Part shown: positions 1-7,004 of the stretch, piece after piece
Layout: every line of letters begins with the position of its first letter
How positions within the stretch are numbered: position 1 is the first letter of the stretch
NCBI GenBank assembly: GCA_031289815.1
Contig: JAITOS010000123.1
Coordinates: forward strand, 1 to 17,994
Source: Peptococcaceae bacterium
GTDB taxonomy: Bacteria; Bacillota; Desulfitobacteriia; Desulfitobacteriales; Desulfitobacteriaceae
Reading direction: 5' to 3'
DNA length: 17,994 bases
Notes under the pieces: model-generated
The model's database searches: none
Told to the model about the DNA's origin: nothing
What the model saw: the letters and a program-made list of their open reading frames with translations, nothing else
Translations under genes and position numbers: made by a program

Positions 1-124
1 AACCTCTTTGCTTTCGTTCCAATGAACCTGAATAAACAAAAAATGAACTTTTATTCGCAATGATCGTTCTTTATTAGCGTTATTTTTTAAATTTGCCTGT
101 ACGCGTTATACGATTCAACTCATT

Positions 125-165
125 GCAACCGTGGGTTGCGGATGTTCCAGCTTGATATGCTGGAA
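125..165 (+). repeat. Two inverted repeats upstream of the XRE gene (possible operator)
   Basis: Two perfect dyads lie just upstream of the promoter of the XRE gene. The first is GCAACC-GTG-GGTTGC at 125-139. The second is TTCCAGC-N7-GCTGGAA at 145-165, which overlaps the likely -35 region. A 7-7-7 dyad at this place is a reasonable operator for an autoregulated helix-turn-helix protein. Regulator binding is inference only; the repeats themselves are read directly. Confidence 0.5.
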
Positions 166-189
166 TGCAAGCGCTCAAAAGCGTATAAT
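160..189 (+). promoter_or_regulatory. Promoter of the XRE gene
   Basis: A perfect -10 box TATAAT is at 184-189. A weak -35 (TGGAAT, 161-166 region) stands about 17 bp upstream and overlaps the right arm of the dyad at 145-165. The gene starts 28 bp downstream of the -10 box. The -10 is clear; the -35 is poor, which fits a regulated promoter. Confidence 0.5.
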
Positions 190-216
190 AACGGAGTGAA
201 CTGAGGAGGTTTATGC

Positions 217-861
217 ATGGCTTTAGGGGAAAAATTACTTCAATTGAGGAAATCTAAAGGCCTATCCCAGGAACAGCTGGCAATGCACATTGCGGTTTCG
301 CGTCAGGCAGTTTCCAAGTGGGAATTAGGCGAAACCATGCCGGATACGGACAATGTGGTTCAGCTCAGTAAACTCTTGGGCGTATCAACAGATTTTTTAC
401 TCAAGGATGATGAAGCTGACGAGGCACATACAGAAGATAACCCGTCAAACGCGCCTATGACGATCATCAATATTCGGCAGTCCGCCTTGTCCAAGCAAGG
501 GATTGCCGGCATCATTCTCGCGTGTATAGGGGGTATATTTCTATTTATGGCCCTATGGACGGGTTTCCCAGCGGCGCTGTTTTTGAGCGTTCCGCTATTT
601 GTATGCTCCGTCGTTTGCCTGACGGTAAAAAAGCATCTCCTTTTGTGGCTTTGTTGGATGATCTATCTACTGGTATATGGCTGTTATGTATATTTAACAG
701 GGATGGGCTTTGGGTCGATATTCCTCATCTGGCAATGGCGCTACTTACCGGTAGGAAGGCTGACCCTATCCCTGTGCCTCTACTACGGTCTGCTTTGGGG
801 AGGGGTTGCGTTAATTGCAGTTACAGGACGCTTGATTTATAAAAAACGGGGGAACAAATAA
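217..861 (+). CDS. XRE-family HTH protein with C-terminal membrane segments
   Basis: A 214-residue protein. Residues about 5-60 form a Cro/CI-type helix-turn-helix (LSQEQLA, then recognition helix SRQAVSKWELG at 28-38), ending in the typical V-S-T-D-F-L-L block. An acidic linker (63-80) follows, then four hydrophobic stretches at roughly 95-114, 117-137, 141-161 and 184-204 with a basic tail. It is therefore a DNA-binding domain tethered to the membrane, a common Bacillota architecture whose ligands are mostly unknown. The ATG is chosen because AGGAGG (204-209) stands 7 nt upstream; an earlier ATG at 213 is out of frame. A dyad over its promoter suggests autoregulation. It may respond to membrane or envelope conditions, but no target can be named. 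Confidence 0.85.
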   Translation: MALGEKLLQLRKSKGLSQEQLAMHIAVSRQAVSKWELGETMPDTDNVVQLSKLLGVSTDFLLKDDEADEAHTEDNPSNAPMTIINIRQSALSKQGIAGIILACIGGIFLFMALWTGFPAALFLSVPLFVCSVVCLTVKKHLLLWLCWMIYLLVYGCYVYLTGMGFGSIFLIWQWRYLPVGRLTLSLCLYYGLLWGGVALIAVTGRLIYKKRGNK

Positions 862-871
862 GCGCCAGCTC

Positions 872-900
872 TTTACTACGTAGTATACACGTAGTATAAT
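872..900 (+). promoter_or_regulatory. hicAB promoter with palindrome and direct repeat
   Basis: The -35 is TTTACT (872-877), the spacer is 17 bp and the -10 is TATAAT (895-900). The 12-bp palindrome TACTACGTAGTA (874-885) overlaps the -35. The 10-mer ACGTAGTATA occurs twice (878-887 and 889-898), 11 bp apart, on one face of the helix, and the second copy runs into the -10. HicB antitoxins commonly bind such sites through their DNA-binding domain to repress their own operon. The sequence is seen directly; the operator role is inference. Confidence 0.65.
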
Positions 901-925
901 AGGGTGACAATGGAGGGGAAATAAA

Positions 926-1111
926 GTGACAGCAGGCGAATTGATCCGTTACCTAAAAAAGCGCGGCATTGAATTTAAATATCACGGAGCAAAACATGAC
1001 GCCTACTGGAATCCGGGAACCGGAAGCATTGCCCAAATCCCCAGACACCCGTCACAGGAGCTGAAAAAAGGTACGCAGGAAAAAATCCTAAGGGATCTGG
1101 GGTTAAAATAG
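926..1111 (+). CDS. hicA: HicA-family mRNA interferase toxin
   Basis: A 61-residue protein with the compact HicA (YcfA-like) double-stranded-RNA-binding fold. It has an N-terminal helix (ELIRYLKKRGIEF), the strand GAKHDAYWNP carrying the conserved catalytic-type His24, then IPRHPSQELKKGTQEKILRDLGL, the usual HicA C-terminal helix. HicA toxins cleave mRNA and stop translation when free of antitoxin. The start is GTG with GGAGGGG at 912-918, 7 nt upstream. The next gene, 37 bp downstream, is a HicB antitoxin, giving the standard toxin-first order. The usual Gly-Ser-His-His is here Gly-Ala-Lys-His, so one of the two histidines is replaced; activity is likely but not certain. Confidence 0.88.
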   Translation: MTAGELIRYLKKRGIEFKYHGAKHDAYWNPGTGSIAQIPRHPSQELKKGTQEKILRDLGLK

Positions 1112-1148
1112 CCCCTCGAGCTTTAGAATCTTATAGGGAGGGTTCGTC

Positions 1149-1544
1149 GTGCAGTATGTTTATCCCGCAATTTTCCATCCTGAACCGGAGGGAGGCTTCA
1201 GTGTTTATTTCCCGGATATCCAACGCGGCGCTACACAAGGCGAGACGCTGGCGGAATGTATCGAGATGGCCGAAGATTTCCTCGTTCTGGCGCTTTATGC
1301 TATGGAGGAAGCTCAGGAACTTCCTCCCCAGGCTTCCGGTATTCGGGTTGTGTCCAGAGAAGACGCTGATATTGTTACCTTGATTTCCGTGGATACGGAC
1401 GCCTATCGTCGCTATCACGAAAACCGTCTCGTTAAAAAAACGCTTAATATTCCGGCGTGGTTAAATCGCCGAGCCGAGGACGCGCACGTCAACTTTTCCC
1501 AAATATTGCAAAAAGCCCTGCGCGACGAATTGCGTATTGAATGA
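1149..1544 (+). CDS. hicB: HicB-family antitoxin with ribbon-helix-helix tail
   Basis: A 131-residue protein. Residues 1-60 form the HicB partial RNase-H-like fold (YPAIFHPEPEGGFSVYFPDI, then the TQGETLAECIEMAED helix) that neutralises HicA. Residues about 93-131 (KKTLNIPAWLNRRAED, then a helix ending QKALRDEL) look like a ribbon-helix-helix DNA-binding domain, the part expected to repress the hicAB promoter at 872-900. The start is GTG, preceded by GGGAGGG at 1136-1142. The gene is longer than minimal HicB proteins (about 70-80 residues) because of this DNA-binding tail. It is co-transcribed with hicA. Confidence 0.88.
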   Translation: MQYVYPAIFHPEPEGGFSVYFPDIQRGATQGETLAECIEMAEDFLVLALYAMEEAQELPPQASGIRVVSREDADIVTLISVDTDAYRRYHENRLVKKTLNIPAWLNRRAEDAHVNFSQILQKALRDELRIE

Positions 1545-1557
1545 TTCATGATATAAT
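1530..1557 (+). promoter_or_regulatory. Promoter of the PLD-like lipoprotein gene
   Basis: An extended -10 (TG-A-TATAAT, hexamer 1552-1557) lies just after the hicB stop. TTGCGT (1530-1535) 16 bp upstream is a weak -35 inside the end of hicB. It gives the lipoprotein gene a start of its own apart from hicAB. Confidence 0.5.
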
Positions 1558-1586
1558 TCAGATAAAATACTTTTGAGGAATTTGTG

Positions 1587-2621
1587 ATGAAAAAGAAACT
1601 CCGAGCCCTCTTTGTTGTGGTGTGCGTCATAGCCCTTTTCCTCCCCGGCTGTTCCCTTCGTCTTGACCGCTTTATGCCGAAAGACGCTCCCGTATCTGAT
1701 CTGCCGGCGGAAGCGCTGTTGCTAAACGGTGAGGATATCTATCAGCAAACCTTAACTTTCATCCAAGACGCCAAAACCTCTATTTACATTGAACAAACCG
1801 TTCTGGAAGACCCGTCGCTCATCGGCGCCGTCATCCAAAAGGCCCAGGCGGGCGTAGAGGTCAGAATCCTTTTGGATCAGTGGCAAAGCGCGAATAAAGC
1901 CACCGTCGAGCAGCTTAAAAACCACAACATTTCCGTCCAATATTATCCGGCTTTAAAAGGACAGCTCAATCACGTGAAAATGCTGGTCGTTGATTACACC
2001 CAAGCCATCCTTTATGGCGCCGCTTGGAGAAATGAAGATTGGGCCAGTCATACGATCGCCGTCGTATTGCCTGAAAAATCCTCCCGGCGCTGCGCCGACG
2101 TGTTCGCTAAAGATTGGGAATTTACCACCACCCTCTCCCTGTCTGTCCCCGAAAACAATACCGCCCCCGCCGATCAAATCACGCTCGCCAAAGACGCCAA
2201 CGTGAAACAGCAAATCTTACCACTGATCCGCGCCAGTACGCAAGCCATCGATATCGAGCTAACCGAAATCAGCGATCCGGATACGGCGGCGGCGCTGATT
2301 CAGGCCGCCGAAAAGGACGTCGCTATCCGCTTGCTTGTTGACGCCGACCAAGCGAAAAATACCCCCGTCACCTTGGAAAATCTCCAGACTCAGGGGGTCG
2401 TCATCCGTTATTATCAAAATTCAGAAAACCAGCCCGCTTTAAATTGCAATTTTGCCTTATTTGATCATACAGCCCTTATCTTCAGCGGTTCAGGCTGGAC
2501 GAACGCCGTTTTTGTCCGTAATCATGAGTATTCCGTCACCATCCCGTCAGCCGCCGCCACTGCCAAGCTGAGCCAGTTTTTTGAAACCGACTGGCAAGCC
2601 GCGTCTCCTGACCTTCTCTAA
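1587..2621 (+). CDS. Lipoprotein with phospholipase-D-like (HKD) domains
   Basis: A 344-residue protein. A basic start (MKKKLR), a hydrophobic stretch and a lipobox L19-P-G-C22 mark a signal-peptidase-II lipoprotein anchored outside the cytoplasmic membrane. The mature part is two PLD-like halves. The first has an intact HxKx4D motif (H129, K131, D136) with a GAAWRNEDW tail. The second keeps D293 and the G-S-G-W-T-N block but has Asn286 and Asn288 where His and Lys belong. Family members act on phosphodiesters (phospholipids, cardiolipin synthesis, or nucleic acid); which applies here cannot be told. The ATG at 1587 is preferred over GTG 1584 because GAGGA (1575-1579) is then 7 nt away. It could be a single-site enzyme that dimerises, or a binding protein. 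Confidence 0.85.
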   Translation: MKKKLRALFVVVCVIALFLPGCSLRLDRFMPKDAPVSDLPAEALLLNGEDIYQQTLTFIQDAKTSIYIEQTVLEDPSLIGAVIQKAQAGVEVRILLDQWQSANKATVEQLKNHNISVQYYPALKGQLNHVKMLVVDYTQAILYGAAWRNEDWASHTIAVVLPEKSSRRCADVFAKDWEFTTTLSLSVPENNTAPADQITLAKDANVKQQILPLIRASTQAIDIELTEISDPDTAAALIQAAEKDVAIRLLVDADQAKNTPVTLENLQTQGVVIRYYQNSENQPALNCNFALFDHTALIFSGSGWTNAVFVRNHEYSVTIPSAAATAKLSQFFETDWQAASPDLL

Positions 2622-2644
2622 AGGGCGCTCCTCTTTTTCAGGAT

Positions 2645-3274
2645 TCAACCTCCGGCAAGCTCCGACTCCAGATGGCCGCAATCTCCTAACAAAACCGGCT
2701 GAAACCTGTTCTCCTGATATTCCAGAATATTCAGGGCCGTATTATGCTGCCACGGCGTTTCCGTCCACCCTTCCAGCGCGAACCCCAACGCCTTCGTGAT
2801 CAATAATTTCAAGGTCAGCCCGTGGGTGACGATACAAACCGTATCTCTGGGGTGTTTTTCCAGAATGCTTTGCAACCAATCCCAGACTCTGTCCGTAACC
2901 TCCTGAAAGCTCTCACCGCCGGGAATCAGCGCCCGGTGCGGCTCGCTCTCCCATATTTTAGCGAACTCCGGGTTTTCAGTTTTCAGATCCGCCCATGCCT
3001 TGCCTTCCCATTCGCCGAAGGATAATTCCCGCAAAGCCGACGCCGTGATAATCTCCCGAAGACCTAAACATTCCTGAATCGCCTTGGCCGTCGCCAAAGC
3101 CCTTGGCATATCGCTGGCATAGAGATAATCAATGCTTTCCTCCCGCAGTCTCCGGGCTAAGCATTGGGCCTGCCAGCGGCCATTTTCGGTCAGAGCGGAA
3201 TCCTGCCACCCCTGTACTCTCTTTTGAACATTCCAAAGGGTTTCTCCGTGCCGCGTCAAAATCAATCTGCTCAA
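2645..3274 (-). CDS. Histidine phosphatase family protein (phosphoglycerate-mutase-like)
   Basis: 209 residues from a TTG start at 3274, preceded 5 nt upstream by GGAGG (3280-3284). An upstream GTG (3322) would translate through the hairpin of the preceding RNA and has no good ribosome binding site. Catalytic signature: R8-H9-G10-E (phospho-accepting His), R58 in SDMPRALATA, E83 in LRELSFGEWEG, and H151 in VTHG. This is the cofactor-independent branch of the superfamily that includes broad phosphatases (PhoE/GpmB type) and alpha-ribazole phosphatase (CobC). No cobalamin gene or riboswitch is nearby, so a CobC role is not supported. It is convergent with the lipoprotein gene (23 bp between stops). 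Transcription probably comes at least partly from read-through of the upstream RNA gene. Confidence 0.85.
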   Translation of the reverse strand: MSRLILTRHGETLWNVQKRVQGWQDSALTENGRWQAQCLARRLREESIDYLYASDMPRALATAKAIQECLGLREIITASALRELSFGEWEGKAWADLKTENPEFAKIWESEPHRALIPGGESFQEVTDRVWDWLQSILEKHPRDTVCIVTHGLTLKLLITKALGFALEGWTETPWQHNTALNILEYQENRFQPVLLGDCGHLESELAGG

Positions 3275-3284
3275 TTTTTCCTCC

Positions 3285-3315
3285 AAAAAATGAAAGGGTA
3301 GGGAAATCCCTACCC
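3285..3315 (-). terminator. Intrinsic terminator at the end of the 6S-like RNA, ahead of the phosphatase gene
   Basis: A perfect 8-bp stem (GGGTAGGG / CCCTACCC, 4-nt loop, 3296-3315) is followed on the - strand by TTTCATTTTTT. The T-run ends directly before the GGAGG of the phosphatase gene, so the hairpin can end the small RNA and attenuate the downstream gene. Confidence 0.75.
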
Positions 3316-3493
3316 GCCCCACCTTGCCGTTAGATTTCCCGGTTTCTGACCCTGCTCTCGCAGGTGGGCGCCTAGATGTATTTTTTCGGCTTCCCTGTGA
3401 AAGGGCTTGCCGTACTCAATCCATCAAATCGGCTCCCTAAACATTCAATAGGATCAAAACCAAAGATAATCCACACGCACAAGCCAGGGTTTC
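3303..3493 (-). ncRNA. ssrS: Probable 6S RNA (ssrS-like)
   Basis: About 190 nt, non-coding, between an extended -10 promoter and a terminator. The ends pair: 5' GAAACCCT with 3' AGGGATTTC (one bulged A) closes the molecule. Near the middle a hairpin is visible, CGGC-AAG-CCCT-loop-AGGG-AA-GCCG, fitting the 6S terminal stem-loop. The 3' half has GCCCACCTGC-GAGA-GCAGG (5-bp stem, GNRA loop), then GTCAGAAA and ACGGCA, resembling the central-bubble side of Bacillota 6S RNAs as I remember them. 6S RNA mimics an open promoter and binds sigma-A RNA polymerase in stationary phase. The family call rests on remembered motifs plus architecture; an unrecognised leader RNA of the phosphatase gene is the alternative. 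Confidence 0.68.
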
Positions 3494-3500
3494 TATATCT

Positions 3501-3509
3501 ATTATATCA
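3501..3509 (-). promoter_or_regulatory. Extended -10 promoter of the 6S-like RNA
   Basis: On the - strand the sequence reads TGATATAAT (hexamer 3501-3506), a perfect extended -10, with no good -35 at 16-18 bp. Initiation about 7 nt downstream would begin at G3493 or close to it, exactly where the closing stem of the RNA starts. Confidence 0.65.
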
Positions 3510-3540
3510 TATTCTCCAAAAAAATCTCCTTAGAAAATGC

Positions 3541-3719
3541 TTTCTCCGTTACCTTTTATAAACTTTTTCTTCTAAACGCGGCCAAGCTGTCCCGCCAAAA
3601 CGCAATACTCCTTTTCTGAACGACGAATGCGCCGCTTTTTAATTCTTCCCGCCTCTTATCATACTCGCTGCAAATCGAGAATATGATATAGCACACACGA
3701 AAGAAAGGAGGTAGCTCGC
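3541..3719. other. Intergenic region between the 6S-like RNA and the YrzE-like gene
   Basis: About 180 bp between divergently transcribed units. I see no gene or strong hairpin in 3541-3650. An inverted repeat TATCATA (3657-3663) / TATGATA (3682-3688) sits where the + strand promoter should be. TATGAT at 3682-3687 or TGATATAGC at 3684-3692 could be the -10, but no convincing -35 is present. Confidence 0.4.
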
Positions 3720-4100
3720 ATGTCTAAATCCTTTCGTTGGGGCTATATATTGAGCGGCGTTATGCTGGCGTTGCTATGTTCCCTCGTCCTTTCCGCGCTC
3801 TATGGGCTCCTGCTCTCCTTCACTTCGCTACCGGAAAGCCGTCTCCTGATGAATATCATCCTTGCCTTTAGCGTATTTCTTGCCGGATGGTTCGGCGCTA
3901 ACCGAGCCGGCAGCAAAGGATTGTATCATGGTTTAGCCATTGGCGCCGCCTTTGCCGCGACGATCTTCTTGCTGATCGCTATCTTCCGTGCCGCACCGCC
4001 TTCCTGGCTGGAGATCTTTGAACGGTCATTAATTAGCCTCGCCTCCGGCAGCCTGGGAGGAATTTGCGGCGTCCTCCTTCATGGCAATCTTCAGCGATGA
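3720..4100 (+). CDS. TIGR04086/YrzE-like four-helix membrane protein
   Basis: A 126-residue, almost wholly hydrophobic protein with four predicted membrane helices (about 8-34, 42-60, 68-90, 103-122). The Gly-rich last helix (SLASGSLGGICGVLLHG) and the AGWFGANRAGSKGLYHGLAIG middle are typical of the TIGR04086 family found across Bacillota (YrzE in Bacillus subtilis). Its function is not known. AAAGGAGG lies 8 nt before the ATG. It is convergent with purD: the stop codons are only 5 bp apart, so the purine transcript must end inside or beyond this gene on the other strand. Confidence 0.8.
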   Translation: MSKSFRWGYILSGVMLALLCSLVLSALYGLLLSFTSLPESRLLMNIILAFSVFLAGWFGANRAGSKGLYHGLAIGAAFAATIFLLIAIFRAAPPSWLEIFERSLISLASGSLGGICGVLLHGNLQR

Positions 4101-4105
4101 TCCGC

Positions 4106-5368
4106 TTATTTTAATCCCTTGAGGCCGATATCCCGCCGGTAATGCGCCTGGGGGAAACCCACTTTTTCCACTAAAGCGTAGGCTTGCTTCCTGGCCGCCG
4201 CCAGCGTTTCTCCTTTAGCCGTCACCCCCAACACCCGACCGCCGCTGCTGACATAGCCGCGGCCCTCTTCCCAAGCCGTGCCCGCGTGAAAGATCATGCC
4301 CTCTTCCGGTAAAGTCGAAGGCAGCCGCAGGGAAATGCCCTTGGCGTAGGCTTGCGGATAACCGGGGGCGGCCATGACCACACAGACCGCGATATCTTTC
4401 AACCAGTCTATTTGAATATCCCGCAAGCGGCGCTCCGTACAAGCCCATAAGATGGGGAGTACATCCGACTGGAGTCTGGCTAAAATCACCTGCGTTTCCG
4501 GATCGCCGAAACGGGCGTTATATTCCAGCACCTTCGGTCCCTGCTCCGTGATCATCAAGCCGACGTACAAAACGCCGGTAAAAGGCGTCTCTCTTTCGCG
4601 CATCACCCGCAAGGTCGGTTCGACGATGGTCTGGAGAACCGACCGCTGCAATTCAGCCGTCCAAAAGGGCGGCGGCGTATAGGTTCCCATCCCGCCGGTA
4701 TTGAGTCCCTGATCCCCATCCAGCGCCCGCTTGTGATCCTGCACCGGAACCATCGGACAGACCGTATCACCGTCCGTAAAACACAGCAGGCTGACTTCCT
4801 GGCCCTCCAGCAATTCCTCCACCACGATCTTGCTTCCCGCCAGACCAAAAGAGCCTTCCATGATCTCATCCACCGCTTGCAGAGCCTGTTCCAGCTCCAA
4901 CGCCACGATCACACCCTTGCCCGCCGCCAAGCCGTCCGCTTTGATCACGCAGGGCGCGCCTTTTTTCCTTATGTACTCCCTGGCCGGTTCCGCCTCCTCA
5001 AAGGCCCGCCATTGCGCCGTCGGAATTTTCGCCGCATCCATCACGGACTTGGCGAAAGCCTTACTCCCTTCCAGTTGGGCGGCGGCCCGCGTCGGCCCGA
5101 AGATCCTCAGTCCGTTTTCTCGGAAAACATCGACAATCCCCAAACACAGCGGTTCCTCCGGCCCAACGACCGTCAAGTCGATCTTCTTTGCCAAAGCGAA
5201 CGCTAACAGCGCCTCAATATCATTGGCCTCGATCGGGACATTCCATTCCTTCGTTCCCGCGTTTCCGGGCGCCACATACAAGCGGCCAAGCTGCGGGCTT
5301 TGATTCAATTTCCAGGCCAGCGCGTGTTCCCGGCCTCCATTGCCGATGATCAGAATGTTTTTGTTCAT
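4106..5368 (-). CDS. purD: Phosphoribosylamine-glycine ligase (GAR synthetase)
   Basis: A 420-residue ATP-grasp enzyme that joins phosphoribosylamine and glycine to give GAR, step 2 of purine synthesis. The start MNKNILIIGNGGREHALAWK is the standard PurD N terminus; GPEEPLCLGIVD, the ATP-binding APCVIKADGLAAGKGV and the metal-site ARFGDPETQ follow in order. The ATG at 5368 is chosen over an in-frame codon 17 residues upstream because GGGAGG sits correctly before it and the family starts here. It is the last gene of the operon, 69 bp after purH. No terminator is obvious after the stop, which is 5 bp from the convergent membrane-protein gene. Confidence 0.97.
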   Translation of the reverse strand: MNKNILIIGNGGREHALAWKLNQSPQLGRLYVAPGNAGTKEWNVPIEANDIEALLAFALAKKIDLTVVGPEEPLCLGIVDVFRENGLRIFGPTRAAAQLEGSKAFAKSVMDAAKIPTAQWRAFEEAEPAREYIRKKGAPCVIKADGLAAGKGVIVALELEQALQAVDEIMEGSFGLAGSKIVVEELLEGQEVSLLCFTDGDTVCPMVPVQDHKRALDGDQGLNTGGMGTYTPPPFWTAELQRSVLQTIVEPTLRVMRERETPFTGVLYVGLMITEQGPKVLEYNARFGDPETQVILARLQSDVLPILWACTERRLRDIQIDWLKDIAVCVVMAAPGYPQAYAKGISLRLPSTLPEEGMIFHAGTAWEEGRGYVSSGGRVLGVTAKGETLAAARKQAYALVEKVGFPQAHYRRDIGLKGLK

Positions 5369-5437
5369 CCTTCCGCCTCCCTTATTTTGCGACAACAGCC
5401 TTACCGTTCTGAACCCCAACGCCCTTAAAGGAAGACT

Positions 5438-6973
5438 CTAATGCAGAAAATGCCTTCTCTGGGTAAAAACCATGATCAAGCCGAAACGGTTCGCGGCGGC
5501 AATGACTTCCTCATCCCGAATAGAACCACCCGGTTGTACGACCGCTCGAATACCGGCCTTCGCCGCTTCTTCCAGGGAATCCGGGAACGGGAAAAAAGCG
5601 TCCGAAGCCAGATAAGCGTCCTGTGCCAGACTTCCGGCCTGTTCCAGGGCAATCTTCACCGAACCGACGCGATTCATCTGCCCCGCGCCGACCCCGACGC
5701 TCTGACCGTCTTTGGCTAAAACGATCGCGTTGGATTTCACGTGTTTCACAATTTGCCAGGCAAATTGCAGTTCCTGAAGGTCCTGCTCCGTCGGCTTTTT
5801 CGCGCTGACCGTCGTCCATTCGGATAGCGGCGTGCTGGCGGCGTCCTGTTCCTGAACGAGATAGCCGCCCTGAATGCTTCTGACTTTTAATGCGGCTTCC
5901 TTCTTGCCTTCCTGCTGACCGGCGATGAACAGCCGCAGATTCTTTTTGACCGCTAAAATTTCACGCGCTTGCGGACTAAACCCCGGCGCCACAATCACTT
6001 CATAAAAATGATCTTTCAACGCTTGCGCGCAAACTTCATCCACCTGCCGGTTAAACGCCAGAATGCCGCCGAACGCGGAGACCGGATCTGACGCCAAAGC
6101 CCGGCTATAAGCCTCCAGCGGCGTCTGTCCCAAAGCTGTCCCGCAAGGATTAGTGTGCTTGATGATCACGCAGGCGCAGCTTTCCATCTCCAGAGCAAGA
6201 CTCCAGGCGGCGTCCATATCCATCCAATTGTTATAGGAAAGCTCTTTCCCCTGCAACTGCTGACCGGCCACCAGGGTTCCCGTATCCTGATCAGCATACA
6301 GGGCGGCTTTCTGTTGTGGATTTTCGCCGTAGCGGAGTTCCTGTACTTTCGGGGCGGCAAGACGCAGGCACGGCGGCAATCCTGATTCTGTTCCCAGCTG
6401 TCTTTCCAGATAGCCGGCGATCAAGCCGTCATATTCCGCAGTGTGGGCAAAGGCCTCAGCCGCTAATTCCCGCCGCTTCGCCGCTGAAATACCGCCCTCC
6501 TGACGCCAGAGCGTTAACACCTCTTCGTATCGCTCCGGACGCACGATCACGGACACCCGTTCGTGATTTTTAGCGGCGGAGCGCACCATCGCCGGGCCGC
6601 CGATATCGATGTTCTCAATCACTTCTTCAAAGCTGACCCCCGGTTTCATCATCGTCTGGCGAAACGGGTAGAGATTTACCGCGACCAGATCGATGTACGC
6701 AATACCTGACGCCTGCATTTGCCGCCGGTGTTCCTCCGTATCCCTGGCTAAAATTCCGCCGTGAATGTTCGGATGCAGGGTCTTTACCCGACCGTCTAAA
6801 ATCTCAGGGAACCCTGTAATTTCACTCACATAGCTCACCGGAATCCCGGCATCCGTTAAAGTCTGGTAGGTTCCGCCGGTCGATATCAATTCAAATCCCA
6901 GCGCCACCAGCCCTTGCGCAAATTCCTGAATCCCCGTCTTATCCGAGACGCTAATGACCGCTCTATACCGCAT
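5438..6973 (-). CDS. purH: Bifunctional AICAR formyltransferase / IMP cyclohydrolase
   Basis: A 511-residue protein catalysing the last two steps to IMP. The N-terminal cyclohydrolase domain (about 1-195) shows ISVSDKTG, STGGTYQTL, VKTLHPNIHGGILA and NIDIGGPAMVRSAAKN. The C-terminal formyltransferase domain has LRYGENPQQKAALY, ELSYNNWMDMDAAW and the catalytic Lys272-His273 in IIKHTNPCG. Length matches the family (about 512). The ATG has GGGAGGG 7 nt upstream. It follows purN by 30 bp. Confidence 0.97.
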   Translation of the reverse strand: MRYRAVISVSDKTGIQEFAQGLVALGFELISTGGTYQTLTDAGIPVSYVSEITGFPEILDGRVKTLHPNIHGGILARDTEEHRRQMQASGIAYIDLVAVNLYPFRQTMMKPGVSFEEVIENIDIGGPAMVRSAAKNHERVSVIVRPERYEEVLTLWRQEGGISAAKRRELAAEAFAHTAEYDGLIAGYLERQLGTESGLPPCLRLAAPKVQELRYGENPQQKAALYADQDTGTLVAGQQLQGKELSYNNWMDMDAAWSLALEMESCACVIIKHTNPCGTALGQTPLEAYSRALASDPVSAFGGILAFNRQVDEVCAQALKDHFYEVIVAPGFSPQAREILAVKKNLRLFIAGQQEGKKEAALKVRSIQGGYLVQEQDAASTPLSEWTTVSAKKPTEQDLQELQFAWQIVKHVKSNAIVLAKDGQSVGVGAGQMNRVGSVKIALEQAGSLAQDAYLASDAFFPFPDSLEEAAKAGIRAVVQPGGSIRDEEVIAAANRFGLIMVFTQRRHFLH

Positions 6974-7004
6974 ATGTTTGCCCTCCCGTTGGCGTTCCGC
7001 CGTT

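Noticed and set aside
3303..3493. Cobalamin riboswitch ahead of a CobC-like phosphatase
   Set aside because: No B12-box-like conserved block is present, and the paired ends and terminator fit 6S RNA better.
3376..3561. 61-codon + strand open frame
   Set aside because: It lies opposite the 6S-like RNA and its promoter, has no ribosome binding site and no family likeness; an accidental frame.
4733..5303. Two 157-codon + strand open frames opposite purD
   Set aside because: They are shadows of the GC-rich purD coding strand, composition-driven, with no ribosome binding site.
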